From the NCBI GenBank assembly GCA_025055765.1, contig JANWWS010000046.1, positions 1 through 64,000 of the forward strand: a stretch of DNA of 64,000 nt, read 5' to 3'. Source of the DNA: Leptospiraceae bacterium (GTDB taxonomy: Bacteria > Spirochaetota > Leptospiria > Turneriellales > Turneriellaceae). Position 1 is the stretch's first letter. Every line of letters starts with the position of its first letter. The position numbers and the translations under genes were made by a program. The notes beneath the pieces were generated by a model. The model searched no databases and was not told where the DNA came from. It was given only the letters and a program-made list of their open reading frames with translations. Positions 1-8,139 of this stretch are shown piece by piece.

Positions 1-5
1 GCCGC

Positions 6-399
6 GTTTCAATCCACTTCTGCTCCGAAGAGCAGAAGAAACAATCACAGCGAATAGAATAGACACGGCCGTCCAAAGTTTCAATCCACTTCTGCTCCGA
101 AGAGCAGAAGAAACAATGTATGCAATAGAGAGAACAGGTGCGGAGTATAGTTTCAATCCACTTCTGCTCCGAAGAGCAGAAGAAACCCGTACCGACTCCT
201 GCACGGCGCGAGCCGCCCCCCGTTTCAATCCACTTCTGCTCCGAAGAGCAGAAGAAACCCTGTGACCTCCCGTCTATCTCCAAAATAGTCCAGTTTCAAT
301 CCACTTCTGCTCCGAAGAGCAGAAGAAACGTAATATGGCTGAACTAACGTCATTCATCGGTAGTTTCAATCCACTTCTGCTCCGAAGAGCAGAAGAAAC
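6..399 (-). CRISPR. Type I-C CRISPR array, 6 repeats and 5 spacers visible
   Basis: Six identical 37-nt repeats lie at 6-42, 78-114, 150-186, 222-258, 293-329 and 363-399, separated by five unrelated spacers of 35, 35, 35, 34 and 33 nt. Read on the minus strand, each repeat has GTTT, a 9-nt arm CTTCTGCTC, a TTCG loop, the perfect complementary arm GAGCAGAAG, and an 11-nt tail TGGATTGAAAC. The ATTGAAAC end is usual for type I-C and shows that the array is transcribed leftward, away from the cas genes. Cleavage by Cas5c at the 3' base of the hairpin would leave exactly the 11-nt 5' handle known for this subtype. The leader-proximal repeat is 363-399. The array continues past the left edge, so its true length is unknown. 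Confidence 0.98.
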
Positions 400-540
400 C
401 GGATCTACGATAATTTTCTGTAACTTGCCGTAAATACTTATTATCTTCGGCTATCTTACCCCTTTCGGCGAACCCATAAGGGACGTTGTCAAAGAGCCAG
501 AGTTTTCTCACGTAATTTAATAATTCCAAGAAGAATTTTT
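400..540 (-). promoter_or_regulatory. CRISPR leader
   Basis: This gene-free stretch lies between the leader-proximal repeat and the hairpin after cas2. It is AT-rich next to the first repeat, as leaders usually are. A TTGACA hexamer reads leftward at 492-487, but no well-spaced -10 box follows it, so I do not place a promoter. Open frames crossing it run into cas2 or the repeats and are not genes. The role is inferred from position and orientation. Confidence 0.75.
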
Positions 541-584
541 TGCGCGTAGTGACGGGGAGTTGGCCGCCCCTACAGGTATGCGCA
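541..584. other. Nested hairpin between cas2 and the CRISPR leader
   Basis: A 44-nt imperfect inverted repeat. TGCGC (541-545) pairs with GCGCA (580-584), GTA (546-548) with TAC (571-573), and GGGG (554-557) with CCCC (567-570), with two side bulges and a 9-nt loop. No T-run follows in the direction of cas transcription, so it does not look like an intrinsic terminator. It may be a decayed palindromic (MITE-like) element or a leader structure. Confidence 0.5.
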
Positions 585-599
585 GGTAAAGCACAGGAG

Positions 600-890
600 C
601 TACAATACAATAGGGGCCTCCGGATCGATAACCCGGGATATCCCAAAAACCCTCGTTTTTCGCCGCATCTCCTCATTAAGGAAGTAAATCCGCAAACTGT
701 CCACGGATTGGTCCATAATTTGCACAAGATCATGTTCTAATTTCAAGTACATTTCGGGCTCAATAAGACACTCAAATACAGATTTTTGCACTCTTTGGCC
801 GTAGCTCTCACATTTTTTGGCCACCTGACGAAGTCTCCTGCGACCAGCCGCAGTTTCGGTATTCACATCATAGCACACCAAGACCAACAT
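600..890 (-). CDS. cas2: CRISPR-associated endonuclease Cas2
   Basis: 96 aa, the usual Cas2 length. It opens with a hydrophobic beta strand ending in YDV (Asp8), the conserved metal-binding aspartate of the Cas2 ferredoxin fold, followed by the typical arginine-rich helix and the QKSVFECLI strand. Cas2 dimers bridge two Cas1 dimers in the spacer-integration complex. It is the last gene of the cas operon, starting 1 nt after the cas1 stop, and lies next to the leader it would help recognise. The start ATG at 890 agrees with the family N-terminus. Confidence 0.97.
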   Translation of the reverse strand: MLVLVCYDVNTETAAGRRRLRQVAKKCESYGQRVQKSVFECLIEPEMYLKLEHDLVQIMDQSVDSLRIYFLNEEMRRKTRVFGISRVIDPEAPIVL

Positions 891-891
891 A

Positions 892-1929
892 TTACCTCCA
901 AAGATAGGGGACGTAAGTTTCTATATCCCCACGGATTGTCCTGGCCAAGATACGAGCTTGCAGCATGGGTAGTTCCAGTATCATGCATTTTTGGCCTAAA
1001 TAATCATGGGTAATTTCTTCATGCTTGCGCTCCTGCCAGGCTTTTAACAAAACCTTCTTTGCATGATCCCGCAAGAAATATGTTCCTCCGGGTCTTTCTT
1101 CAATGTCATCAGGATTAATTTGTCTTAAATTAATTAAGCTTAATACAAATCTGTCTGCAAAAGGACGAAGCTCCTCCATCAAGTCGAGAGCTAGAGCTGG
1201 TCTTCCTGGCCTTAATGTATGATAATAACCACAATATGGATCTAATCCCGTAGCTAGGCAAGCGCTCACGTAATCATTTGTAAGTAAAGTGTAGGTAAAA
1301 GAGAGAAGAGCATTGATTCGGCTACGCGGAGGTCTTCGTGTGCGCCTGTCGAAGGAAAATTCTTCTCTAGATCTTAGGAGGCTAAAGTTAAGACACTGGA
1401 AATAACGCTTTGTAGACTCTCCCTCGAGTCCTCGTAGGCTATCGAGATTGTCCACATCGGGCAGTTTTTGCAATATGGATCCTAAAAAATTAGCAGCCTC
1501 ACGTAATTGTGCTTCTTCTAATTCATTCTTGCTTTCCCTTGCCCGACGTAGCAAAAGCTGCCTCTGGTTCTGAATTTTTCCTGCTACGAGTGACCTTGCT
1601 ATTTTCAAACGGAAAAATGGCTCTTGACTCTTTTGGAATTGATGATATCGCAGTAAAATGTTTCCACTAAAGGAACCATGGATCATCCCCAGAAACCGGC
1701 CATTTTCCGTTAAGAAAGCCACGTGAATATTCCGTTCCAAGCATTTGCGCATGAGGAAAGGACTCATAGAACTCACACCAAAGATCACAATACCTTGCAG
1801 ATGATGCAAAGGTAAGGATAGGATGGTATCATCACCTTTTTTTACTTTAAGCATTTCAAGTTCATGATGAAGGTATAAACCCGATTGTGTTACATAGAGG
1901 ATGTTTTGGCGAACTTCGGCCACTTTCAC
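892..1929 (-). CDS. cas1: CRISPR-associated integrase Cas1 (type I-C)
   Basis: Integrase that inserts new spacers at the leader end of the array. I place the start at GTG 1929, giving 345 aa, because the family N-terminus (strand NILYVTQSGLYL) begins just after it. The frame is open further upstream, but only inside cas4. The cas4 stop TAG and this GTG share a base (TAGTG), a sign of translational coupling. Catalytic residues fit Cas1: Glu in LRGLEGES, His in GYYHTLRPGRP and Asp in LALDLMEELRP. The GLDPYCGYYH to LDLMEELRP stretch is a hallmark of Cas1. It is followed directly by cas2. Confidence 0.97.
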   Translation of the reverse strand: MKVAEVRQNILYVTQSGLYLHHELEMLKVKKGDDTILSLPLHHLQGIVIFGVSSMSPFLMRKCLERNIHVAFLTENGRFLGMIHGSFSGNILLRYHQFQKSQEPFFRLKIARSLVAGKIQNQRQLLLRRARESKNELEEAQLREAANFLGSILQKLPDVDNLDSLRGLEGESTKRYFQCLNFSLLRSREEFSFDRRTRRPPRSRINALLSFTYTLLTNDYVSACLATGLDPYCGYYHTLRPGRPALALDLMEELRPFADRFVLSLINLRQINPDDIEERPGGTYFLRDHAKKVLLKAWQERKHEEITHDYLGQKCMILELPMLQARILARTIRGDIETYVPYLWR

Positions 1930-2534
1930 TAACCCAAAGGCGTAAATACATCTGGAATTTTCGCTACGGCAAGTTTTGGCATGCACAAACCCTGCAGGCT
2001 GCATAGCACGCATTTTCTGCTAGGTGTGCCAACAGGGAGATAATTTTCCTTGAACATATTATGGAGTTCTTCAATAGTTTTTATAGTTAATTCACGTAGT
2101 CGTTCATCAATTTGAAAGTTGCGCCGTCTCTTTGAGCGAATATGATAGATAGCGCCAGTTGTTATCTTAACATTTAGCATTTCTTCGAGACATAGCGCTA
2201 TAGCTGCCACCTGGGCTTCCTGATTTTTCCAGCTTGCTATGCGGCCGTGTTTATAATCGACAGGCAAGGGTGGTCCATCTGGCGGGAATTCTACCACATC
2301 GGCTATGCCTACTATCTGCCATTTGTCAGAATAAACCGGCAGAGAATATTCTCTTATCACTCCTTGATCAATTTCTCTGTGGGGACGATCCACATGTTCG
2401 TGCCCCAAAGATCCGGAAACAGTAAGGATATTGTCTTCAAAGCTGCTCTCATTATAAATGAGCGCAGCTTGGCGGGGACAGTAAAGGTAATGGCTGATGG
2501 CAGAAATGGGTACGTAATTTTCGCATTCCATCAT
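1929..2534 (-). CDS. cas4: CRISPR-associated exonuclease Cas4
   Basis: 201 aa RecB-like nuclease that trims and selects PAM-bearing pre-spacers for Cas1-Cas2. Four cysteines that would hold a [4Fe-4S] cluster are visible: Cys19 in YCPRQ and Cys175, Cys178 and Cys184 near the C-terminus. The nuclease core is seen as Asp79 in GIADVVEF and Asp93/Lys95 in VDYKHG, with a His pair near residues 45-47. It lies 15 nt after cas7 and is coupled to cas1 through TAGTG. Cas4 next to Cas1 is standard for type I-C. A second ATG directly after the first could also be the start. Confidence 0.96.
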   Translation of the reverse strand: MMECENYVPISAISHYLYCPRQAALIYNESSFEDNILTVSGSLGHEHVDRPHREIDQGVIREYSLPVYSDKWQIVGIADVVEFPPDGPPLPVDYKHGRIASWKNQEAQVAAIALCLEEMLNVKITTGAIYHIRSKRRRNFQIDERLRELTIKTIEELHNMFKENYLPVGTPSRKCVLCSLQGLCMPKLAVAKIPDVFTPLG

Positions 2535-2549
2535 GCCAACAGCCTTTAT

Positions 2550-3449
2550 CTAGTATTCGATAACCTCTATACCCTTAAAGTCACTACTTTGAGGCACGGT
2601 TACATGAAAATCCTCATAAGAGCGTATTGGCTCGTGGTCTTGCCGCAAGCACTTCACTTTTACAGACTCAAGTAGCACATGAGCCGGATTTGTACCTAGT
2701 TTAGCCTGATGGGGATCCTTAGAGACATGCTTAAAAATCACAAGTTTGCGGAAATTCATTTCTCCACGTGCTGCAGAGCGATCATGGTCGAACATATTGC
2801 GCAACGCTTCCCAAAAAAGCTCAAGATCACTTTCCGTAAATCCGGATTTCTCTGCATAATGTGCCGATACAAAGCCATGACAGCGATATAAACCATAAGG
2901 TATGGTGTGCTTGCGACCCATGGTCCGTTCGCTCTCTCGATCTCTCTTGTTCGTCACTGCCAAACGAGTAATACTGTGCTCCAGAGAAATCACAGGAACA
3001 ACGCTACGGGCAAAAGTTAACTGAATTGGTCCTTTAACAATCCCTGCATTGACCTCGGTAGCCATAACGGCACCAAATGTCCTAATGTCATAAAAATTTT
3101 TGCATAACCACTCGCGTGCCTTCTCGACTACTTCACCCGTGCGTCTTGCTTCTTTACCCTCTTTACTCTTTTCTTTAGGATTCTCCCCAATAGCTTCATA
3201 AGCCTTTTCGTGAATATCATTTAAAACGGCTTTTTCTTTGATATAAATGTCAAAAGGTGGCTTTTCGCCTTTGACAATGGCCACATAATTCCTGACCTTG
3301 CGCTTCAAGCAGACATCGGATATTAACCCATGCCCTGTTTCAGGATCAACCCTTGGAGTATTGCCTGCATCTGGGTCACCATTTGGGTTGCCATCCTTAA
3401 CATCAAAGAGGTACACAAATTCGTACCGATTTTGAATAATCTCACTCAT
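2550..3449 (-). CDS. cas7: Type I-C Cascade backbone Cas7 (Csd2)
   Basis: 299 aa RAMP protein that polymerises along the crRNA spacer to form the Cascade backbone. The N-terminal stretch around residues 14-52, including NPNGDPDAGNTPRVDPETG and then CLKRKVRNYV, is the signature of the Csd2/Csh2 Cas7 family. The FGAVMA and GPIQLTFARS segments further in are also typical. It overlaps the end of cas8c by 8 nt and precedes cas4, the normal I-C order. Nothing is missing compared with the usual length of about 280-300 aa. Confidence 0.97.
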   Translation of the reverse strand: MSEIIQNRYEFVYLFDVKDGNPNGDPDAGNTPRVDPETGHGLISDVCLKRKVRNYVAIVKGEKPPFDIYIKEKAVLNDIHEKAYEAIGENPKEKSKEGKEARRTGEVVEKAREWLCKNFYDIRTFGAVMATEVNAGIVKGPIQLTFARSVVPVISLEHSITRLAVTNKRDRESERTMGRKHTIPYGLYRCHGFVSAHYAEKSGFTESDLELFWEALRNMFDHDRSAARGEMNFRKLVIFKHVSKDPHQAKLGTNPAHVLLESVKVKCLRQDHEPIRSYEDFHVTVPQSSDFKGIEVIEY

Positions 3450-5208
3450 CTTTTCCTCCTTCGTTTTCTACTTTCTTAGCATAAAGTACCTGTTTTTGTT
3501 GGTAGTAACCAACGGCAAAAAGACCCTGTTCTTCTAAAGTCATGCTGCGAGGGAAAGGGTTCTCCGCAGGAAAAACCATAAGAATATCTTCGATAAGTTT
3601 GTCACCCCACCCTATTTTAGAAATATGATGATTGGCTAGATTTAGTAAAATCGGAAAAACGACTGCCGGCCGAGATGAAGCCGCGGCATAATATCGATCA
3701 CGGATCGAAGCATTGGGGTTCCCAATGGCCCGGGCTTGGAGATATTCCAACACGGCAAACAGTCGTCCCAAACGGTAGGCTATGCTTGTATTTGTTTCGT
3801 CCATTTTGTCCTCCAATAATTTTGTGTTGTATTGTCTTGCCCGCACAAGGCGGTTAATATAAGCTTTTATCAAAGCAGCTCGGCTATACTCGAACTCGTA
3901 CGAGGCTGAAGGCTCTGCACGAATGCGCTCTACCACAGAAGAAAGAACAACACGAGGAAAGGGTTTGTTCGATAAAATCGCAGAAAATAAACCTGTCGCC
4001 ATAAGAGGATGGATATTTTCATCTTTACCTGCTACAGCTGTGGAGCGCAGTAAGGTGCGAAGAGGTAGAACCTCGCTGAGATAGGGGGGATGTACCGTCT
4101 GTAAATCAAGGAAGTATTGCCTTAAATTATTCTCGACTTCGGCAATAGAAGCCTGATACCAAAAGCGGATTGCAAGTCGACCAGCATTGGGAGCAAGAGC
4201 AAGAACGAAGAATTTCATTTCTTTTTCTGGGGTCCCCATTTTACCACGCTGAGGTGACTCCAATAGCTTGCGTAAGGACACCAAAGCTCTTGATTCTAAA
4301 ACCTTATTTTCCAAGTTCTTGTCCGCATCTTTAAACTCAAAGAAGGACGCAAATTCATTCTCAAACTCTGTTTTCTTTTCGGACCAAAAAACCACCGTTG
4401 AGCCCCCAACCTGAAGCTTCTGAGTACTGTCTTTGGCAAGCAGTGAATTAAGTGCCGACGTATAAGCAAAAGCAGCATACTTCCCCACGGGTGCATTGTA
4501 GCTTCGCTTCTTACCATAAGACTCAAAAGCACTTAAATTAAAAGAAACGATATTAGTGCCTGTAGGTTGTCCTCCGTAAACACCTTTAATTGCGGGATGG
4601 ATTTCGGCAATTTCCGTTTTTTCTCCCGATATCAAACAAGTATAAAGTTCCCCTTCGCTATGACTGCTCTCCAGGCTCTTTATGACATAATTTATGATTG
4701 TTTTCTTTGCACAAACTAACTCTTTCTCTCCATGAAGTTTAAACGATAGATTAGCTCCTGTTTTTCTGTTAATGATTTCCTTCCATAAAGGATCACTTGT
4801 GTAAGTTTTCTTGTTCACCTGGGCAAATGCAAGCACAGCTGCGAGACTCTTTTCCTTTGTTTGTTCAAGGCATTCCTCTACCCTCTTATAAAATTCATTT
4901 TTTTGTTGTTTTAACCTTTTGGGGTCTTCTTTTTCGCCTGGGCTCGATTCCCCAAGAACATAACTTATGTTGTCCCACAGTAAGTTTGCCGCAATATTAC
5001 TGGAGCGTTTAATAGATGCTGGGACCAAAAAGGTTCTTACTTTTTCTTCATCACCTTCCTTGTATATGTTTGATTCAAAACGTACAAAATTACCCTTGTT
5101 ATCAATGACAATGGTGTAATGGATTTCTTTCTTTTCAAAGCCGGGAGGTGGCAGCTCTCCCTCCTCGTTTTTTCGTTGATAATATCGATAAAGTTCTTGC
5201 AAAATCAT
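3442..5208 (-). CDS. cas8c: Type I-C Cascade large subunit Cas8c (Csd1)
   Basis: 588 aa, the normal size for Csd1, the large subunit that recognises the PAM and positions target DNA. It begins MILQELYRYYQR and contains the GFEKKEIHYTIVID strand typical of Csd1 N-termini. In I-C systems a small subunit (Cas11c) is often translated from an internal start in the C-terminal part of cas8c. This gene is long enough for that, but I did not find a start I would defend. It overlaps cas5c by 4 nt (ATGA) upstream and cas7 by 8 nt downstream, so the three Cascade genes are coupled. Confidence 0.96.
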   Translation of the reverse strand: MILQELYRYYQRKNEEGELPPPGFEKKEIHYTIVIDNKGNFVRFESNIYKEGDEEKVRTFLVPASIKRSSNIAANLLWDNISYVLGESSPGEKEDPKRLKQQKNEFYKRVEECLEQTKEKSLAAVLAFAQVNKKTYTSDPLWKEIINRKTGANLSFKLHGEKELVCAKKTIINYVIKSLESSHSEGELYTCLISGEKTEIAEIHPAIKGVYGGQPTGTNIVSFNLSAFESYGKKRSYNAPVGKYAAFAYTSALNSLLAKDSTQKLQVGGSTVVFWSEKKTEFENEFASFFEFKDADKNLENKVLESRALVSLRKLLESPQRGKMGTPEKEMKFFVLALAPNAGRLAIRFWYQASIAEVENNLRQYFLDLQTVHPPYLSEVLPLRTLLRSTAVAGKDENIHPLMATGLFSAILSNKPFPRVVLSSVVERIRAEPSASYEFEYSRAALIKAYINRLVRARQYNTKLLEDKMDETNTSIAYRLGRLFAVLEYLQARAIGNPNASIRDRYYAAASSRPAVVFPILLNLANHHISKIGWGDKLIEDILMVFPAENPFPRSMTLEEQGLFAVGYYQQKQVLYAKKVENEGGKDE

Positions 5209-5840
5209 AGCTCGGGTATCTCCACAATACCTTTTCTCATCTTGGCGTCAAAAAATATTGGTCGGATATCATTGACATCTCGAAAATCAAGGTCATAGAG
5301 CATCCACCCAAAATCTTTATCTTCTGGTATGGGGTTGTCATCCTCACTTGGAGGACCAAAATATGCTGAGAATTCTCGACATCCAAGCACTGGTTGCACA
5401 TAACACTGACCTTTCTCGACGCGCCGAAGAAACATTTCCTGAAATTTAGCGAGATTATCTGAGGGGTTGGCTTTGTCGGTAAGCATCAAAGTAGCATAAA
5501 TTAAATACGCCACATCCCGCAAGAAAAGTCCCGCACGTTGCTGGCGATCATCTTCTATGAACATGCCAAGATTCCCCTTGCCCTTCTTCATTTCCGTGAT
5601 CACGTTTATTACGGGAATTTTACTGCCTAGTTCGTTGCGCCTAAACTGTATCCAACGGATGGGCTTTAGAACGGCAATACGGCGAACTTGCCAGCGAATA
5701 GCGGGCTTCCACAAGATCGCCTCCAGGATACCACGAGCAGCCGAAGGTGTCATAACATCATAGGAAACTCTCTCAACCTTCATTTCAGGCCGCGTAAAAC
5801 AGGCATAATCTCCCCACACTTTTACGACAACTTCTTTCAT
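5205..5840 (-). CDS. cas5c: Cas5c (Cas5d), crRNA-processing endonuclease
   Basis: 211 aa RAMP protein. In type I-C there is no Cas6, and Cas5c itself cuts the pre-crRNA at the base of the repeat hairpin, then stays on the 5' handle. Family features seen are VWGDYACFTRPEMKVERVSY at the N-terminus, TPSAARGILEAILWKP and the RNELGSK segment. Consistent with this role, no cas6 lies in the window and the repeat has a clean hairpin with an 11-nt 3' tail. It overlaps cas3 and cas8c by 4 nt each. Confidence 0.96.
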   Translation of the reverse strand: MKEVVVKVWGDYACFTRPEMKVERVSYDVMTPSAARGILEAILWKPAIRWQVRRIAVLKPIRWIQFRRNELGSKIPVINVITEMKKGKGNLGMFIEDDRQQRAGLFLRDVAYLIYATLMLTDKANPSDNLAKFQEMFLRRVEKGQCYVQPVLGCREFSAYFGPPSEDDNPIPEDKDFGWMLYDLDFRDVNDIRPIFFDAKMRKGIVEIPEL

Positions 5841-8041
5841 ATGATCAAACCCTCCACTTTGTAATAAAATGGATCATCTAACAAAAGACCCAAGCTCTCA
5901 TCATACAGGTCATCCCGTTCAATGACACCAACTGCATCATGTAAGAATCTTGCGCATCCATTTTTTTGCAAATTGATAAAACTAGCGCGGGGTATATCCA
6001 CCATAAAGCGGGTCGCTTCACGCAAGAGGGCGCGAATATGCGTTTGCTCAGAGGCTTTCATGAGTTCCTCCATAAGATGTTTACCTTTACCATACGGCAC
6101 AAGTACAGAGATGCCATCATTATTGATCATTTGAAATTCTTCGTAGATCTTAGCAAACTGCAAGCTTCGCATTTTCTCTAAGATATGCCACTCATCGAGT
6201 CCATCCCCACGCTTCCATATTAACTCTTCATAATAGCGCTTATAGCTCTCCATGGCAAGAGGATCTCCAAAATCCTCTATGACAGCTTTGGCAGTGCGCT
6301 CACACATGCGTAAATGACCCCGCGGAGATTCGCTAGGAGGAACGAAAATATATACCTTCCCTAATTCTGGCAATTTACCCTCACGATTACAGCGACCTGC
6401 CGACTGCACTATACTATCGATCCCAGAAAGCGCACGATAGACCACAGGAAAATCAATGTCCACACCAGCCTCTATTAATTGTGTGCTAATAACACGAACC
6501 ATCTCCCCATTCGCTAGTTGTTCTTTTAATCTCTGTATTACATGGCTGCGATGCGCCGGACACATCAGGGCTGAAAGATGGATTGTCCCTTGGGGCATAC
6601 ATTTAAAAAGATCCCGGGCATCTTTGCGTGAGTTAACAATACAGAGAACCTGCCTATGCTTCTCAAGTTCTTCCGCTATCTTGGCCCATTCCTGCCTCTG
6701 ATTTAAATCTTCTGGGAGACGAATTTCTACTCTTTTCAACAAAGAGAAAAGTTCTTTAACATCAGGAGCTAGCTCCCTGATGTTGTCAATGCCCTTAAAT
6801 TTCATGTCCGCTGTATTTTGGGAAGAAAGGGCAGGCTGGGTGGCCGTGCAAAAAATAACACTCACCCTAAAATTGTTCACGAGTGCCTTCAAACACACTA
6901 TAATAGGTTTCAAATAGGCAAGAGGTAAGGTTTGCACTTCATCAAGAATAACCACGCTATTTACAATATTGTGCAACTTACGGCATTGGCTGGGATTTGC
7001 AGAAAATAAGCTCTCAAAAAACTGCACATTGGTAGTAACTATTAGTGGGAAATCCCAGTTTTCCGCTAAGAGTCTGTTTTTTAGGCTTTCTTTTTGCGGA
7101 TCCACAGCACTGTGATGCTCAAAAACCTTATCCTCGCCAAAAATGCCTCGAAAAACATCGGCTGTTTGTTCAATTATTGTGGTGTATGGTATGGCATAAA
7201 TGACACGATCTTTTTTATGTGCGACAGCATGCTTTAGAGCAAACGACAGGGAAGTGAGAGTTTTACCTCCCCCCGTGGGTACTGTCAGCGAAAAAAAACC
7301 AGGCTCGAGTTTGGCCTGGGCAACAACATGGCTACGCACTTTTTTTCTTAGCTGATTTACTTTTGTATTAGGGGCATTTTGCTCTATGTCTTCTAAGTAT
7401 GTGTCTAAAGTTTTATCATATTCCTCGAGCGTTAAACCATGTTGCCGAATAGCACTTTTTTCTGGTTCACAAAACTTTTCCGTATCGAGGCGGTCAGCAT
7501 CCACTAGTGCAGAAAAAAGCATACGATAAAAGAAAGACACATCATCAGGGGCTTTTAAGCACGGTTTCTCGAGTACCCAAATGCTTTGGTAGACTTTCTC
7601 GTCAGCATTCTGAAGTGATAGCTGCAATAAATCCTTCTTGTTTTCAATTCGGTATTTGACATCCTCGCGATCTTGCAAACCACAGTGGTGGCCCAAGATA
7701 GCGTAAGTAATGGGATGATCTAAACCCCATCTTTGGGCAGCTAAGATTCCACCAGCTGAGGAATGGTCGACATTGGGAGTGCTGCCAGAAAGTCCTTCCT
7801 CATCCACATCATAGCCCGTTAATTTACGAATGCGCTCTTGAAACGTGTTTTGGTATTTCCCTAAGTCATGCCACAGCCCAGCCACATAGCCCATGTTTGC
7901 AGCAGAAAATTTGGCACAAAAGCCCTTCGCAAGCTCAGCTACCGCGCATAAATGATCTATCAAGAGATGTTCCCGCCAAGCACCTTTGTCATCTCTCACG
8001 AGGTGGGCAATATAAGTTGTGTAGCCCATAAGTGTAAGCAA
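5837..8041 (-). CDS. cas3: CRISPR-associated nuclease-helicase Cas3
   Basis: 734 aa, with an N-terminal HD nuclease (HD pair at His58-Asp59 in GLWHDLGKY, a second His pair near 118-119) followed by an SF2 helicase: Walker A TGGGKT at 256-261, DEVQ box at 367-370 and motif VI as QSAGRCNREG. It is recruited by Cascade to unwind and degrade target DNA. It is the first gene of the cas operon. The frame begins at TTG 8041, with a GGAAG about 8 nt upstream. An ATG at 8029 (MGYTTYIAHL) matches the usual Cas3 N-terminus and could be the real start. All key motifs are intact, so the effector should be active. Confidence 0.97.
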   Translation of the reverse strand: MLTLMGYTTYIAHLVRDDKGAWREHLLIDHLCAVAELAKGFCAKFSAANMGYVAGLWHDLGKYQNTFQERIRKLTGYDVDEEGLSGSTPNVDHSSAGGILAAQRWGLDHPITYAILGHHCGLQDREDVKYRIENKKDLLQLSLQNADEKVYQSIWVLEKPCLKAPDDVSFFYRMLFSALVDADRLDTEKFCEPEKSAIRQHGLTLEEYDKTLDTYLEDIEQNAPNTKVNQLRKKVRSHVVAQAKLEPGFFSLTVPTGGGKTLTSLSFALKHAVAHKKDRVIYAIPYTTIIEQTADVFRGIFGEDKVFEHHSAVDPQKESLKNRLLAENWDFPLIVTTNVQFFESLFSANPSQCRKLHNIVNSVVILDEVQTLPLAYLKPIIVCLKALVNNFRVSVIFCTATQPALSSQNTADMKFKGIDNIRELAPDVKELFSLLKRVEIRLPEDLNQRQEWAKIAEELEKHRQVLCIVNSRKDARDLFKCMPQGTIHLSALMCPAHRSHVIQRLKEQLANGEMVRVISTQLIEAGVDIDFPVVYRALSGIDSIVQSAGRCNREGKLPELGKVYIFVPPSESPRGHLRMCERTAKAVIEDFGDPLAMESYKRYYEELIWKRGDGLDEWHILEKMRSLQFAKIYEEFQMINNDGISVLVPYGKGKHLMEELMKASEQTHIRALLREATRFMVDIPRASFINLQKNGCARFLHDAVGVIERDDLYDESLGLLLDDPFYYKVEGLII

Positions 8042-8139
8042 AACTTTCTTCCAAAAGTAGCTAAAATGTCAAGAAAAGAGAAATTTTTCATGACTACCCT
8101 TTGCGATTGACAAAGTAGGTAAAAAAGGAAGGCTCATCC
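8042..8139. promoter_or_regulatory. Divergent promoter region, cas operon / plsC
   Basis: 98 nt between two divergent starts, so both promoters must lie here or inside the genes. A TTGACA hexamer points toward cas3 (8072-8067) and another toward plsC (8107-8112). Neither has a convincing -10 box at normal spacing. An AAGGAAGG ribosome binding site for plsC is clear just before 8140. Confidence 0.5.

Noticed and set aside
138-347. 69-aa plus-strand frame in the CRISPR array
   Set aside because: It is made of repeats and spacers; the internal peptide repeats mirror the DNA repeats.
350-733. 127-aa minus-strand frame over leader and cas2
   Set aside because: It overlaps a repeat and the end of cas2, and has no protein-like motifs.
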